A stretch of 23,816 nucleotides of DNA from an uncultured Collinsella sp. (lineage in GTDB: Bacteria > Actinomycetota > Coriobacteriia > Coriobacteriales > Coriobacteriaceae): the NCBI GenBank assembly GCA_902462065.1, contig CABQAK010000035.1, positions 1-23,816 of the forward strand, given 5' to 3'. Below, piece after piece: positions 14,919 to 22,409 of the stretch; position 1 is the first letter of the stretch, and the number at the start of each line of letters is the position of its first letter. The notes under the pieces are model-generated. The model ran no database searches. It was not told the origin of the DNA and saw nothing but the letters and a program-made list of their open reading frames with translations. The position numbers were made by a program, and so were the translations under genes.

Positions 14919-16010
14919 CTAACGTTTCTTTCCGCGGAAGAAGAAGCCGTGCAGTGATGGCTTAAGGCCGCGGCTGACGCGATGCTCCTCGACGCGCTCG
15001 TGGATCGAAGCGACGCGCTCGATGACTTCGTCGGGAATCGGCACGTCGGGATTCATGTTCTCGACCTGGCTGACCTCGGCGGCGGCGACTTGGTCGATAA
15101 TGGGCACATCGTCGCGCGAGATGACGGGTGTGGCGTCTTCCTTCATCTTGCGATAACGCTGCATCATGTCGGTCTGTAGCTGCTGTGCCGAAGGCGGCGT
15201 CCAGATGATGGCGTTGGCGCCGGCGGCGATGGTTTCACGGATGCTCTCGGGCGTCTTGCCGCCCGGCGCGATGAGCGGCAGGTTGGGATAATGCTCGCGC
15301 AGCTCGCGCAGGACCTGCGGCGTGTTCTTGCCGGCGGCGATGTTGAGGATCTTGGCGCCGGCGCGCACTTTGGCATGCGCATCGTCGTCGCAGCGAACGA
15401 CCGTGGCGATGACGGGGATGTCAGCGATGTTGGTGATGTGCTCGACCATCTCGGCAGTGGCGGGGGAGTTGACCACGCAGCCCGCCGCGCCCTGCATCTC
15501 GGAGACGGCTGCCATCTGCACGGAGCGCTTACCGGTCGTAGTTCCGCCGCCCACACCTACAAAGACCGGGCACTCGGCGACGGTCAGCAGCGCCTGCGTA
15601 ATGGCCGGCTGCGGCGTGAAGGGGTAGACCGCAAAGACGGCATCGGCATTGGAGTTGCGGATGACAGCCACGTCGGTGGTGTAGATGAGCGATTTGATGC
15701 GACGGCCGAAGAGCGTAAAGCCGCTGGCCTCCTCGATCTCGTCGGGCATGCGGAGGGCCGCCTTGCGCAAACGTCCGTCGATGGGCAGGGGCTCCATGGG
15801 GAGCAGTCCGTTGGGGGTCACGGCTACCTGGGGCTCGGTGAACTCGTCTGCGAGCTCGACCTCGGAGAAATCGACCGAGGCGACGATGTCCTCGTGAACC
15901 TCGGCGGGCACATCGATGGGAGCTTGGTCGTTTGCCGCGGCAGGCGTGTCGAAGGAGCTGGTGCCGACGAAGGCGTCGACGCGCTCATTTAGATCGTTGA
16001 GGGTATCCAT
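14919..16010 (-). CDS. TIM-barrel protein of unknown function with long flanking extensions
   Basis: The protein has 363 residues. The core (about 105-290) has the alternating strand/helix pattern and loops of a TIM barrel: SLIYTTDVAVIRNSNADAVF, VFVGVGGGTTTGKRS (149-163), CVVNSPATAEM, IPVIATVV, AKILNIAAGKNTP, IAPGGKTPESI and ANAIIWTPPS. It resembles a conserved family often labelled only 'hydrolase' in Gram-positive bacteria and about 240 residues long. The glycine-rich loops (GVGGGTTTGK and APGGKT) could bind a phosphate or nucleotide; this is inference. Here the core carries an acidic N-terminal extension of about 100 residues, probably disordered, and a charged C-terminal tail ending in GKKR. 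The start at 16010 has a weak ribosome binding site and a -10-like TAGAAT only nine bases upstream. The function is unknown. Confidence 0.75.
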   Translation of the reverse strand: MDTLNDLNERVDAFVGTSSFDTPAAANDQAPIDVPAEVHEDIVASVDFSEVELADEFTEPQVAVTPNGLLPMEPLPIDGRLRKAALRMPDEIEEASGFTLFGRRIKSLIYTTDVAVIRNSNADAVFAVYPFTPQPAITQALLTVAECPVFVGVGGGTTTGKRSVQMAAVSEMQGAAGCVVNSPATAEMVEHITNIADIPVIATVVRCDDDAHAKVRAGAKILNIAAGKNTPQVLRELREHYPNLPLIAPGGKTPESIRETIAAGANAIIWTPPSAQQLQTDMMQRYRKMKEDATPVISRDDVPIIDQVAAAEVSQVENMNPDVPIPDEVIERVASIHERVEEHRVSRGLKPSLHGFFFRGKKR

Positions 16011-16201
16011 GGAGGCTCGATTCTACGTGATAACGGCCGGCGCTATGCAGCCGGAATTGCGAATGCTAAATCGTTTGACGAGTTGATTTTTCCCCGCCGC
16101 GCCATCCGTTAGACCGAAGGGCCGGCGAACGTGAAGGAGCTGTGGTGGCGGGTATCGAGGTGCTATCTTGAAAGTCCCGTTTAAAAGAGAGGTGACGCGG
16201 T

Positions 16202-16372
16202 ATGGAATTGACAGCAATGTTTGGCTCGATTGGCCTGTGTGTGGGCGCAATCGTTGCCGCCGCGGTCATCTACTTTGTGGTCACGGCCATTATGGGCAAA
16301 AGGGCCGAGCGCAAGGAGCGCGCGATGCTTAAGCAGCATCGCGACCAGCAGGGCAAACGCGCACAGAGATAG
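16202..16372 (+). CDS. Small single-span membrane protein (56 residues)
   Basis: This is a short gene with an excellent ribosome binding site, AGAGAGGTGA, ending seven bases before the ATG at 16202. The product begins MELTAMFGSIGLCVGAIVAA, has one hydrophobic helix (about residues 8-31) and then a strongly basic tail (GKRAERKERAMLKQHRDQQG). That is an N-out, C-in membrane peptide by the positive-inside rule. A possible -10 (TATCTT) lies about 35 bases upstream. It is placed between divergent and convergent minus-strand genes and has no partner. No family is recognised. The strong ribosome binding site, clean membrane helix and charge asymmetry support a real gene, but not a function. Confidence 0.65.
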   Translation: MELTAMFGSIGLCVGAIVAAAVIYFVVTAIMGKRAERKERAMLKQHRDQQGKRAQR

Positions 16373-16396
16373 CTTGTTGAGTTTTGGATCCGTGCG

Positions 16397-17500
16397 CTAG
16401 CTGCGTTTTCGGATCAGGGCAATGTAGAAGCCCTCAAAGTCGCGGCTAGGCGGAATGGTCAGCGTGCCGGGCAGGCCGTTGGCGATGGCCGAGACGTGGC
16501 CCGCGGCGATGGCCTCGGTAAGGGCGTTGCACTCGATATGCGGCTTGTCGCCGGCATCCTGGGCGCGACGCGCTTCGCTTTCGCTCGGCGTGCCGTCGAG
16601 AGGGATGAGCTCGCAGTCCATATGCTTGTCGAGGGCCTCTTGCAGGGCGTCCTCGTTTTCCTGCGGCAAGATCGAACAGGTCGAATAGACGAGCATGCCG
16701 CCCGGTTTGAGGGCTCCCATGGCGCGGTCCAGAAGTGCTCGCTGCGAGCGGGCGCACTTGCTCAGCAACTGCTCGGTGAGGCCGCGCAGGCTTTTCTCGT
16801 TGCCGCTGATGACGGTGCCCGTGCCGGTGCAGGGAGCGTCGAGCAGGATGCGGTCAAAGCGGAAGAACTCGTCGAGCTCGCGTGCGTCGATGCGCATGAC
16901 GGGCACGTTTTTGGCGCCCTGGCGATGGAGGTTCGACTCGAGCTTTTCGGCGCGGGGGATGCTCATTTCACAGGCGGTGAGGTGTGCCTGGCCCTGGGTG
17001 AGGGCGGCGATCTGCGTCGTCTTGCCGCCAGGGGCTGCGCACATGTCCAGGATGTCCTCGCCTGTCTGGGCGCCCAGGACCAGCGGCGGCATCATGGACG
17101 ACAGGCTCTGCAGGTAGATCTTGCCGTCGCGGTAGATGTCGAGATCCCACAGGTCGGAAACCTGGGCCTCGGGCAGGATGAAGGCGTCTGGGTACCAGGT
17201 GACGGGGTTGTGAGCGATGCCGGCGGCATCGAGCGCCGCAGCGATGTCCTCGGCGGTTGCCTTGAGCGTGTTGGCGCGCAGCGTGACCGGGCGTGTGGCC
17301 GCGGCGCCGAAGCCCTTGATCATGAGCTCGGCCTCGGCGGGCGCATAGGCGCCGGCGACCGTGTCGACCATAAAGCGCGGCAGGTCGGCGGCGGAGTGTT
17401 GGGCGGCAAGCTGGTCGGAAAGCTCGGTGGCGGCAAACTGCCTGAGCTTGAGCTCGGGCTTAACCTGCTTTTTCTGCTTACGACGACGCGGCTTGGACAT
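16397..17500 (-). CDS. RsmB/NSUN-type RNA cytosine-C5 methyltransferase
   Basis: The protein has 367 residues. A basic N-terminus (SKPRRRKQKKQ) fits an RNA-binding enzyme. The methyltransferase part has the SAM-binding motif MCAAPGGKT (153-161), the PC motif DAPCTGTG (221-228, Cys224) and the TC motif YSTCS (272-276, Cys275). Enzymes with both cysteines methylate C5 of cytosine in rRNA or tRNA; Cys275 should be the nucleophile and Cys224 should help release the product. ANTLK (76-80) is the conserved segment before the catalytic domain. The start at 17500 has GGAAGGAAAGACGG upstream. Which rRNA or tRNA base is modified (RsmB-, RsmF- or NSUN-like specificity) cannot be read from sequence alone. 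A 120-base inverted-repeat element lies between this gene and the upstream methionyl-tRNA synthetase gene. Confidence 0.9.
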   Translation of the reverse strand: MSKPRRRKQKKQVKPELKLRQFAATELSDQLAAQHSAADLPRFMVDTVAGAYAPAEAELMIKGFGAAATRPVTLRANTLKATAEDIAAALDAAGIAHNPVTWYPDAFILPEAQVSDLWDLDIYRDGKIYLQSLSSMMPPLVLGAQTGEDILDMCAAPGGKTTQIAALTQGQAHLTACEMSIPRAEKLESNLHRQGAKNVPVMRIDARELDEFFRFDRILLDAPCTGTGTVISGNEKSLRGLTEQLLSKCARSQRALLDRAMGALKPGGMLVYSTCSILPQENEDALQEALDKHMDCELIPLDGTPSESEARRAQDAGDKPHIECNALTEAIAAGHVSAIANGLPGTLTIPPSRDFEGFYIALIRKRS

Positions 17501-17519
17501 CCGTCTTTCCTTCCACCTA

Positions 17520-17639
17520 AATGATTATTCTGGGACGGGGATTAAAAAATCATTTAATGATCCCCGTCCCAAAAAGACTACTTTGCGTCGCCCGGGAATG
17601 ATTTTTTAATCCCCGTCCCAGAATAATCATTCCCGGGCG
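17520..17639. repeat. Nested inverted-repeat element between the synthetase and methyltransferase genes
   Basis: Three overlapping perfect palindromic pairings occur. The largest joins 17520-17554 to 17597-17631, 35 pairs around a 42-base loop. A second joins 17531-17542 to 17560-17571 (TGGGACGGGGAT and its complement, 12 pairs). A third joins 17589-17603 to 17625-17639 (CGCCCGGGAATGATT and its complement, 15 pairs). They share bases, so they exclude one another in RNA. GGGACGGGGAT-type blocks occur three times. There is no open frame or clean T-run. The form suggests a mobile miniature repeat or REP/BIME-like element; no transposase is present. Confidence 0.85.
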
Positions 17640-17651
17640 CGTTGCTGTTGC

Positions 17652-19802
17652 CTAGTACTGGCTCTCGTGCTTGCTGAAGAAGTCGAAGCGCGGGGGCAGC
17701 GGCTTTACGCGGTGCTCGCCGGGCTTCTCGCCCAAGCTCTCCACAAACTCATCCGTGGAGGCGAAGATGTTATCCCAGCTAAAGAAGGCGACCGGGTCAA
17801 CGTCGAAGTACTTGCAGATGAGCTCGCAGCCGGCCGGCACAATACCGTGCATGAGCACGGTCGCCACGCGCAGCTCGGTAAAGGCGTCGACGAGCGCTTG
17901 CGTCATTGCGGCGTTTGCCTCGTTACCCTCGAGCTTGTTGGCGGCCTTGGAGGCGTCGCTCCAGCGCTTGTTGGCGGCGCGCAGGTAGTCGTCGCACACG
18001 GCAAGCGCGCGGTGCGTCTCGAACTTGTACATGGCCTGCTCAAAGGCGAGGGCTGCCTGCTGGGCGGCTTCGACCACGGTGTCAGAAGCGGCACCGGCGG
18101 GGATGCAGCCGTTGCGGTAGGGGCTCTCGTCGCCTTCCTTGACGGCGACGCCGTAGAAGCAGCTGCGGGCCAGACGGTTGAACACGCCGGTCAGCAGCGC
18201 GCTCTCCTTAAGGGCCGGGTCGATAACGCGCTTGTCGTCGCAGGCGCGTACCTCGTTGCCGTCCTTGTCCTTGCCGGTCACACGCGTGTCGTATGCCTTG
18301 GGGCTAAAGCTCACCGGCTTTTCGGATAGGCCGAGCGACAGCCAGTGCGCGCGCATCTGCTCGCAGGTGTAGTGGTTGAGCAGGTCGTCTGCCGGCGGGG
18401 GAGGCGTCTGCGAGGACGAGCTGGCCTTTTTGCCCATGTAGAGCAGGTGGTAGCAGGCGCTGACGGTGCTCTGCGTGAGGTCCCAGCCCAGGGCCTCCCA
18501 CATGGCGGTCTGCGCGATGCAGTAGAAATAGATGTTGTCCTGACCGATGAACTGGTAAATCTGAGCGTCGTCAGAGCACCACCAGTCGCGCCAGTCGAGC
18601 GAGCTGTGCTGGTAGGTGGGTGCGGGCACCTGCGTGGAGTCGGCGGCGGGCTCGCCCATGAGGGCGGCGTCCTGGGCGGCGACACCCTCGGTCACGCCGG
18701 CTGCCTTGGCATCGCGCGCGAGCACGGTGCGCGTATAGCTGATGGGCGCCCACAGGCTCTCGGGCCAGCACCAGCAGGTGACGTCAGTCACGCCGTCGAC
18801 CTCGGGCACCGGAACGCCCCAGTCGATGTTGCCGGTGATGCGGAAGGGCACGAGTGCCTTGCCGCTGCGGAAGCGCACGCCGCCGTTGGCGAGCACCGCG
18901 TGGGCGTCGTCGCGCTCCTTCCAGCTGGGGAAGGTGACGGTAAAGCTGCTCTTGTTGCCCTCGGGCTCCAGCACGGTGTGCTCGGGGAGCTGGTCCTCGA
19001 CGGCATCGAAGGCCTCGCGGAACTTGTTCTGGATGTAGAGCTGAGCCGGCAGCAGCCACTCCTCCATGGTCTTGGAGACCACGGAGCGAACCTGCGGGTT
19101 CTGGGCGAGCTTGGCGGTATAGGTCTTCATAAAGTCGAGGTAGGCCGGCAGATCAAAGTAGAGATTGTCGACTGGGCGCAGCTCGGGCACCTCGCCGGTG
19201 AGCTGGCTCTTGGGCGCGATGAGCTCCTCGGGCTCAAACTGGTGACCCAGGTCGCACTCGTCGGCGTAGGCTTTCTCGGACTTGCAGCCCTGGATGGGGC
19301 AGCGGCCGATCACCTGGCGGCCGTTGAGGAACGTGCCAGCCTTGGCATCGTAGAACTGCAGCGTGGAGCGCTTGGAGATGGTGCCCTGCTCGTGCAGGCG
19401 CTTGATAATCTCGCCGGTTACCTCGTTGTGAATCTGCGCAGCCGGCTCAAGGCCCGAGCCGCCGTAGATATCGCAGCTGATGTTGTAGTTGTTGAGGGTC
19501 GCGGCCTGGCGGGAGTGATTGGACTCGACATACTCGCCGATGGACTTATCGTAGCCCTCGTTCTCCTTGAGCTTGCGGTAGCTCTCCATGATGGGCGAGC
19601 CGTAGCAGTCGGTGCCCGAGGTGAAGATGACGTTCTCGCGGCCCAGGCGGTCGCGAAGGAAGCGGGCGAAGAAGTCGGCCGGGACAAAGACGCCGCCGAC
19701 GTGGCCAAAGTGCAGGCCCTTGTTGCCGTAGGGCTCGCCGGCGGTAACGATGGCGCGGCGCGGCCAGCTGGGACGGTCGTTCATGGAATATTTGGATGCC
19801 AT
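17652..19802 (-). CDS. metG: Methionyl-tRNA synthetase-type class I tRNA ligase
   Basis: The protein has 716 residues. The ATG at 19802 was chosen because AAGGAG lies just upstream; longer frames upstream have no support. The class I catalytic start is clear: VTAGEPYGNKGLHFGHVGG (19-37) with the HIGH variant HFGH at 31-34. A metal-binding insertion CPIQGCKSEKAYADECDLGH (168-187) has Cys168, Cys173, Cys183 and His187. FIGQDNIYFY matches the FIGKDI segment of MetRS, and a helical anticodon-binding domain follows. The KMSKS loop is degenerate: MGKKASSSSQT (456-466), so KMSKS aligns with KASSS (459-463) and the second lysine is serine. MetRS charges tRNA-Met in the cytoplasm. Whether this is the only MetRS of the organism cannot be told here. 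A promoter lies near 19884-19894. Confidence 0.83.
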   Translation of the reverse strand: MASKYSMNDRPSWPRRAIVTAGEPYGNKGLHFGHVGGVFVPADFFARFLRDRLGRENVIFTSGTDCYGSPIMESYRKLKENEGYDKSIGEYVESNHSRQAATLNNYNISCDIYGGSGLEPAAQIHNEVTGEIIKRLHEQGTISKRSTLQFYDAKAGTFLNGRQVIGRCPIQGCKSEKAYADECDLGHQFEPEELIAPKSQLTGEVPELRPVDNLYFDLPAYLDFMKTYTAKLAQNPQVRSVVSKTMEEWLLPAQLYIQNKFREAFDAVEDQLPEHTVLEPEGNKSSFTVTFPSWKERDDAHAVLANGGVRFRSGKALVPFRITGNIDWGVPVPEVDGVTDVTCWCWPESLWAPISYTRTVLARDAKAAGVTEGVAAQDAALMGEPAADSTQVPAPTYQHSSLDWRDWWCSDDAQIYQFIGQDNIYFYCIAQTAMWEALGWDLTQSTVSACYHLLYMGKKASSSSQTPPPPADDLLNHYTCEQMRAHWLSLGLSEKPVSFSPKAYDTRVTGKDKDGNEVRACDDKRVIDPALKESALLTGVFNRLARSCFYGVAVKEGDESPYRNGCIPAGAASDTVVEAAQQAALAFEQAMYKFETHRALAVCDDYLRAANKRWSDASKAANKLEGNEANAAMTQALVDAFTELRVATVLMHGIVPAGCELICKYFDVDPVAFFSWDNIFASTDEFVESLGEKPGEHRVKPLPPRFDFFSKHESQY

Positions 19803-19883
19803 GGGACTCCTTCGCATATGGTGGGAGCGCGGCCGGGCGCAAGGCCTGGCGACGCGGTGGTCAATTCGTGCATATCGTTCGAC

Positions 19884-19894
19884 ATTATCGCACA
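19884..19894 (-). promoter_or_regulatory. Extended -10 promoter of the synthetase gene
   Basis: On the minus strand the sequence reads TGTGCGATAAT, identical to the 11 bases upstream of degV. It would give an untranslated leader of about 75 bases before the ATG at 19802. Confidence 0.45.
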
Positions 19895-19920
19895 TGCGGA
19901 CGGGTACGTGGCAGGGGCGC

Positions 19921-19926
19921 TATCCT
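19921..19926 (+). promoter_or_regulatory. Possible -10 element very close to the DUF3267 gene
   Basis: TATCCT ends eight bases before the ATG at 19935. If used, transcription would start almost at the start codon. The region lacks a ribosome binding site, which fits a leaderless or near-leaderless transcript. Confidence 0.3.
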
Positions 19927-19934
19927 AAGATGCT

Positions 19935-20501
19935 ATGAATGAGATTTCCAACATACATGCGTTTGAGGACGAGGATTTTCTGCACGCCTGCTTTGTGTGG
20001 GGGATGGTCGTAGTCGGCGTGTTTGCCGTGTGCCTGGTGCCGGTGTTTATGCTGCTGGGCGGGCCTGCGGACTTGGACGCGGCTGAGGCGGGCGGCTGGA
20101 TGGCTGTTGTGGGCTGGATAGTCGGCTTGGCTGCGATCTCAATGGCGTCGTTCGCCGTGCACGAGCTGGTGCACGGTGTGTTTTTTAAGCTATTGGCGCC
20201 TGCGGGTGCGCATGTGACCTTTGGGGCGAATCGCGAGACGGCGATGATCTATGCCTGCGCCGAGGGGATTGTGTATTCGCGCCGGCGGTATATGGCAATT
20301 TGCCTGGCGCCGACGGTTGTTGTGACGACAGCGTTTGCCCTGGGGTTTGCGTTTTCGGGCTATCCGCTGCTGTGCTATCTGGCTGCCGGCTTGCATTTGT
20401 CGGGCTGTGTAGGCGACTGGTATTACGTGCGGACCATTTTGCGCGACCGCCGCATTATCGCCTGCGAGGATACGTCCTTTGGCGTGCGCTTTTTTGGGTG
20501 A
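19935..20501 (+). CDS. DUF3267 family putative membrane zinc metalloprotease
   Basis: The protein has 188 residues and about four hydrophobic helices. The second ends in the zinc-protease motif HELVHG (HExxH at 76-80), inside the membrane-embedded AVHELVHGVFFKLL. The family segment GDWYYV (Asp161 after SGCVG) near the C-terminus is the likely third metal ligand. DUF3267 proteins are recognised as putative integral-membrane zincins; no substrate is known. Topology and motif resemble small site-2-protease-like enzymes, but this is inference. No ribosome binding site is seen before the ATG at 19935. The stop at 20499-20501 overlaps the ribosome binding site of queH, so the two are cotranscribed. 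The link to queuosine synthesis may be incidental. Confidence 0.85.
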   Translation: MNEISNIHAFEDEDFLHACFVWGMVVVGVFAVCLVPVFMLLGGPADLDAAEAGGWMAVVGWIVGLAAISMASFAVHELVHGVFFKLLAPAGAHVTFGANRETAMIYACAEGIVYSRRRYMAICLAPTVVVTTAFALGFAFSGYPLLCYLAAGLHLSGCVGDWYYVRTILRDRRIIACEDTSFGVRFFG

Positions 20502-20511
20502 GGAGATGTCG

Positions 20512-21087
20512 ATGAAGTCGTTGTTGCTGCATGCGTGCTGTGCACCATGCTCGCTTGAGCCGGTTCGCCTGCTGCGCGAGGAGGGGTTTGAGCCCACGAT
20601 TTGCTGGACCAACCCCAATATTCAACCGCGCGATGAATGGCAGCGCCGCTTGGACGAGCTGCGCCGGTGGTGTGCCGATGGCGACATCGAGCTCATCGAG
20701 GCAGGGGAGGACCGCGATCGCTGGGAGACCGGCGTGGCACCGCTGGGTGCCGATCGGCCTCGTCGCTGTCGCGCGTGCTATGCCCTGCGCTTGGCCGAGG
20801 CGTGCCGCGTGGCCCAGGAGCGCGGGTTTGAGTTTGTGGGCACGACGCTCGCCGTCTCGCCGTACCAGCTGTTCGATACCTGCAATGACGTGCTCGAGCG
20901 CCTGGCGGCGGCACGTGGGCTCACTCCGGTGATTCGCGATTTTCGCCCGTATTACCCCGAGGCGACACGCCGTTCGCGCGAGCTTGGCATGTATCGGCAG
21001 AACTACTGTGGTTGCCGCTTCTCGGCTGTCGAGGCGGCCATGGACCGCGCTCGCATCCGCGACGAGCGCAAAGCGTCCAAAAAGTAG
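20512..21087 (+). CDS. queH: Epoxyqueuosine reductase QueH
   Basis: The protein has 191 residues. The ATG at 20512 was chosen because GGTGAGGAG ends at 20505, six bases upstream; the in-frame ATG at 20506 touches that site. QueH (formerly DUF208) is the non-cobalamin epoxyqueuosine reductase that completes queuosine in the tRNA anticodon using an iron-sulfur cluster. The cysteine signature is complete: HACCAPCS (7-14), RCRACYALRL (85-94) and NYCGCR (164-169). In characterised QueH the paired N-terminal cysteines and the CxxC hold the cluster, and the C-terminal CxC acts as a redox pair. TTLAVSPYQ (111-119) is also typical. QueA, which makes the epoxyqueuosine substrate, is encoded 64 bases downstream, so context and function agree. 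Confidence 0.95.
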   Translation: MKSLLLHACCAPCSLEPVRLLREEGFEPTICWTNPNIQPRDEWQRRLDELRRWCADGDIELIEAGEDRDRWETGVAPLGADRPRRCRACYALRLAEACRVAQERGFEFVGTTLAVSPYQLFDTCNDVLERLAAARGLTPVIRDFRPYYPEATRRSRELGMYRQNYCGCRFSAVEAAMDRARIRDERKASKK

Positions 21088-21115
21088 TTCACTTGGGATG
21101 TCAGCCTGCTAGGAT
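21088..21115 (+). promoter_or_regulatory. Possible promoter of queA
   Basis: TTCACT at 21088-21093 and TAGGAT at 21110-21115 are separated by 16 bases, directly after the queH stop and 36 bases before the queA start. It would give queA its own transcript in addition to readthrough from queH. Confidence 0.4.
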
Positions 21116-21151
21116 GTAGAGCGGACTTTAGCTATATAAGGAGTATCCGAC

Positions 21152-22369
21152 GTGTCTATGCGTACCGATGATTTTGACTACAACCTTCCTGAGGAACTGA
21201 TTGCCCAGGCTCCTGCCGAGCCGCGCGACTCCTGCCGCCTGCTGGTGGTGGATCGCAAGGGCTCCCAGGCGGGAACGCCGTTGGAGCATGGCGGTACCGT
21301 TGAGCACCGCATCTTCCGCGACATCATCGACTATATCGAACCGGGCGACGTGCTCGTCATCAACCAGACGCGTGTGATGCCGGCCCGTCTTATCGGTCGC
21401 AAGGCCGGCTCGGGCGGTGTGGTCGAGACCCTGCTGCTCAAGCGCCGCGAGGACGTGGATCCGCTCGGCCATGTTTGGGAGTGCCTGGTCAAGCCGGGCA
21501 AGCGTCTGAAGCCCGGCGCTCAGATTGAGTATCGCGCCGGTGGCGCCCATGCGCCCGAAGGGGCTCCCGTGGTGCTGACGGCCGAGGTCGTCGACTTTGT
21601 CACCGACAGCCGCGGCGGCCGTCTGGTGCGCTTTGAGCCGGCCGGTTGCAATGCCGCCGGCGACCCGCGCACGCTCGACGAGGCCATCCATGCTGCCGGT
21701 CACGTGCCGCTGCCGCCCTACATTACTGATTACGAAGGCGATCCCGAGAAGTACCAGACCGTCTACGCCATGAAGGAGGAGCACTCGGCTGCCGCCCCCA
21801 CGGCGGGTTTGCACTTTACGCCCGAGCTTATGGCTGCCATCGAGGCCAAGGGTGCCAAGTTTGCCGCCGTCGAACTCGAGGTGGGCATCGACACCTTCCG
21901 TCTGGTGGAGGAGGACGATCCCACGCAGCATGTGATGCATACCGAGCGCTACCACGTGTCGCAGGAGGTTGTCGACGCCGTGCATAAGGCCAAGGCCGAG
22001 GGCCATCGTGTGATCGCCGTCGGCACTACCGCGGTGCGCTCGCTCGAGAGCGCGTTTGACACGGACGCGCCGGTGTCCGATCCGGCCGTGACGGCGCGCT
22101 ATTTTGAAGGCCGCGAGGACGGGGCCGATACGCTTGGCCGCGGTGACATCGTGGTGCGCGAGAACGCCACGACGCAGCTTTACCTCATGCCCGGCTCGAC
22201 CTATCACGTGGTCGATGCGCTGATCACGAACTTCCATGTGCCGCGCTCCACGCTCATGATGCTTGTGAGCGCGCTTGCCGCCCGCGACCAAATCATGGAT
22301 GCCTACGCCGCTGCCATCGAGGAGCGCTACCGCTTCTTCAGCTTTGGCGACGCGATGCTCATCTTGTAG
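21152..22369 (+). CDS. queA: S-adenosylmethionine:tRNA ribosyltransferase-isomerase QueA
   Basis: The protein has 405 residues. GTG at 21152 was chosen because AAGGAG at 21138-21143 is eight bases upstream; the ATG at 21158 would be 14 bases away. QueA transfers and isomerises the ribosyl part of S-adenosylmethionine to preQ1 in the tRNA anticodon, giving epoxyqueuosine. Family motifs are clear: the start DFDYNLPEELIAQAP, VINQTRVMPARL, the substrate-site PTAGLHFTPE, VIAVGTTAVRSLES and the C-terminal NFHVPRSTLMMLVSA. Most QueA proteins have about 340-365 residues; the extra length lies in acidic or Gly-rich insertions after DRKGSQ (about 33-45), in the barrel around RAGGAHAPEGAP, and before GRGDIVV. 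QueH upstream supplies the next step. Confidence 0.96.
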   Translation: MSMRTDDFDYNLPEELIAQAPAEPRDSCRLLVVDRKGSQAGTPLEHGGTVEHRIFRDIIDYIEPGDVLVINQTRVMPARLIGRKAGSGGVVETLLLKRREDVDPLGHVWECLVKPGKRLKPGAQIEYRAGGAHAPEGAPVVLTAEVVDFVTDSRGGRLVRFEPAGCNAAGDPRTLDEAIHAAGHVPLPPYITDYEGDPEKYQTVYAMKEEHSAAAPTAGLHFTPELMAAIEAKGAKFAAVELEVGIDTFRLVEEDDPTQHVMHTERYHVSQEVVDAVHKAKAEGHRVIAVGTTAVRSLESAFDTDAPVSDPAVTARYFEGREDGADTLGRGDIVVRENATTQLYLMPGSTYHVVDALITNFHVPRSTLMMLVSALAARDQIMDAYAAAIEERYRFFSFGDAMLIL

Positions 22370-22397
22370 GTTACGGCGTTTTACAAACGCCGTAACC
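22369..22397 (+). terminator. Perfect 13-pair hairpin at the queA stop codon
   Basis: GGTTACGGCGTTT (22369-22381) and AAACGCCGTAACC (22385-22397) pair perfectly around a three-base TAC loop. The first base is the last base of the queA stop. No T-run follows, so it may halt exonucleases or assist termination at the larger structure that follows. Confidence 0.55.
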
Positions 22398-22409
22398 GGT
22401 CGACGCTGC

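Noticed and set aside
16376..16430. Terminator from GGATCCG/CGGATC near the convergent gene ends
   Set aside because: The pairing is only six bases with a long loop, overlaps the methyltransferase stop codon and lacks a T-run.
17531..17571. Ordinary Rho-independent terminator of the synthetase gene
   Set aside because: Neither orientation is followed by a clean T-run on the relevant strand, and the hairpin is only one of three competing pairings.
17520..17639. CRISPR array
   Set aside because: The repeats are inverted and nested, not direct with regular spacers, and no cas gene is near.
18345..19928. A 527-codon open frame on the plus strand opposite the synthetase gene
   Set aside because: The product is a Val/Gly/Ala/Leu-rich shadow without motifs, while the minus strand encodes a full class I synthetase with HFGH and metal-binding motifs.
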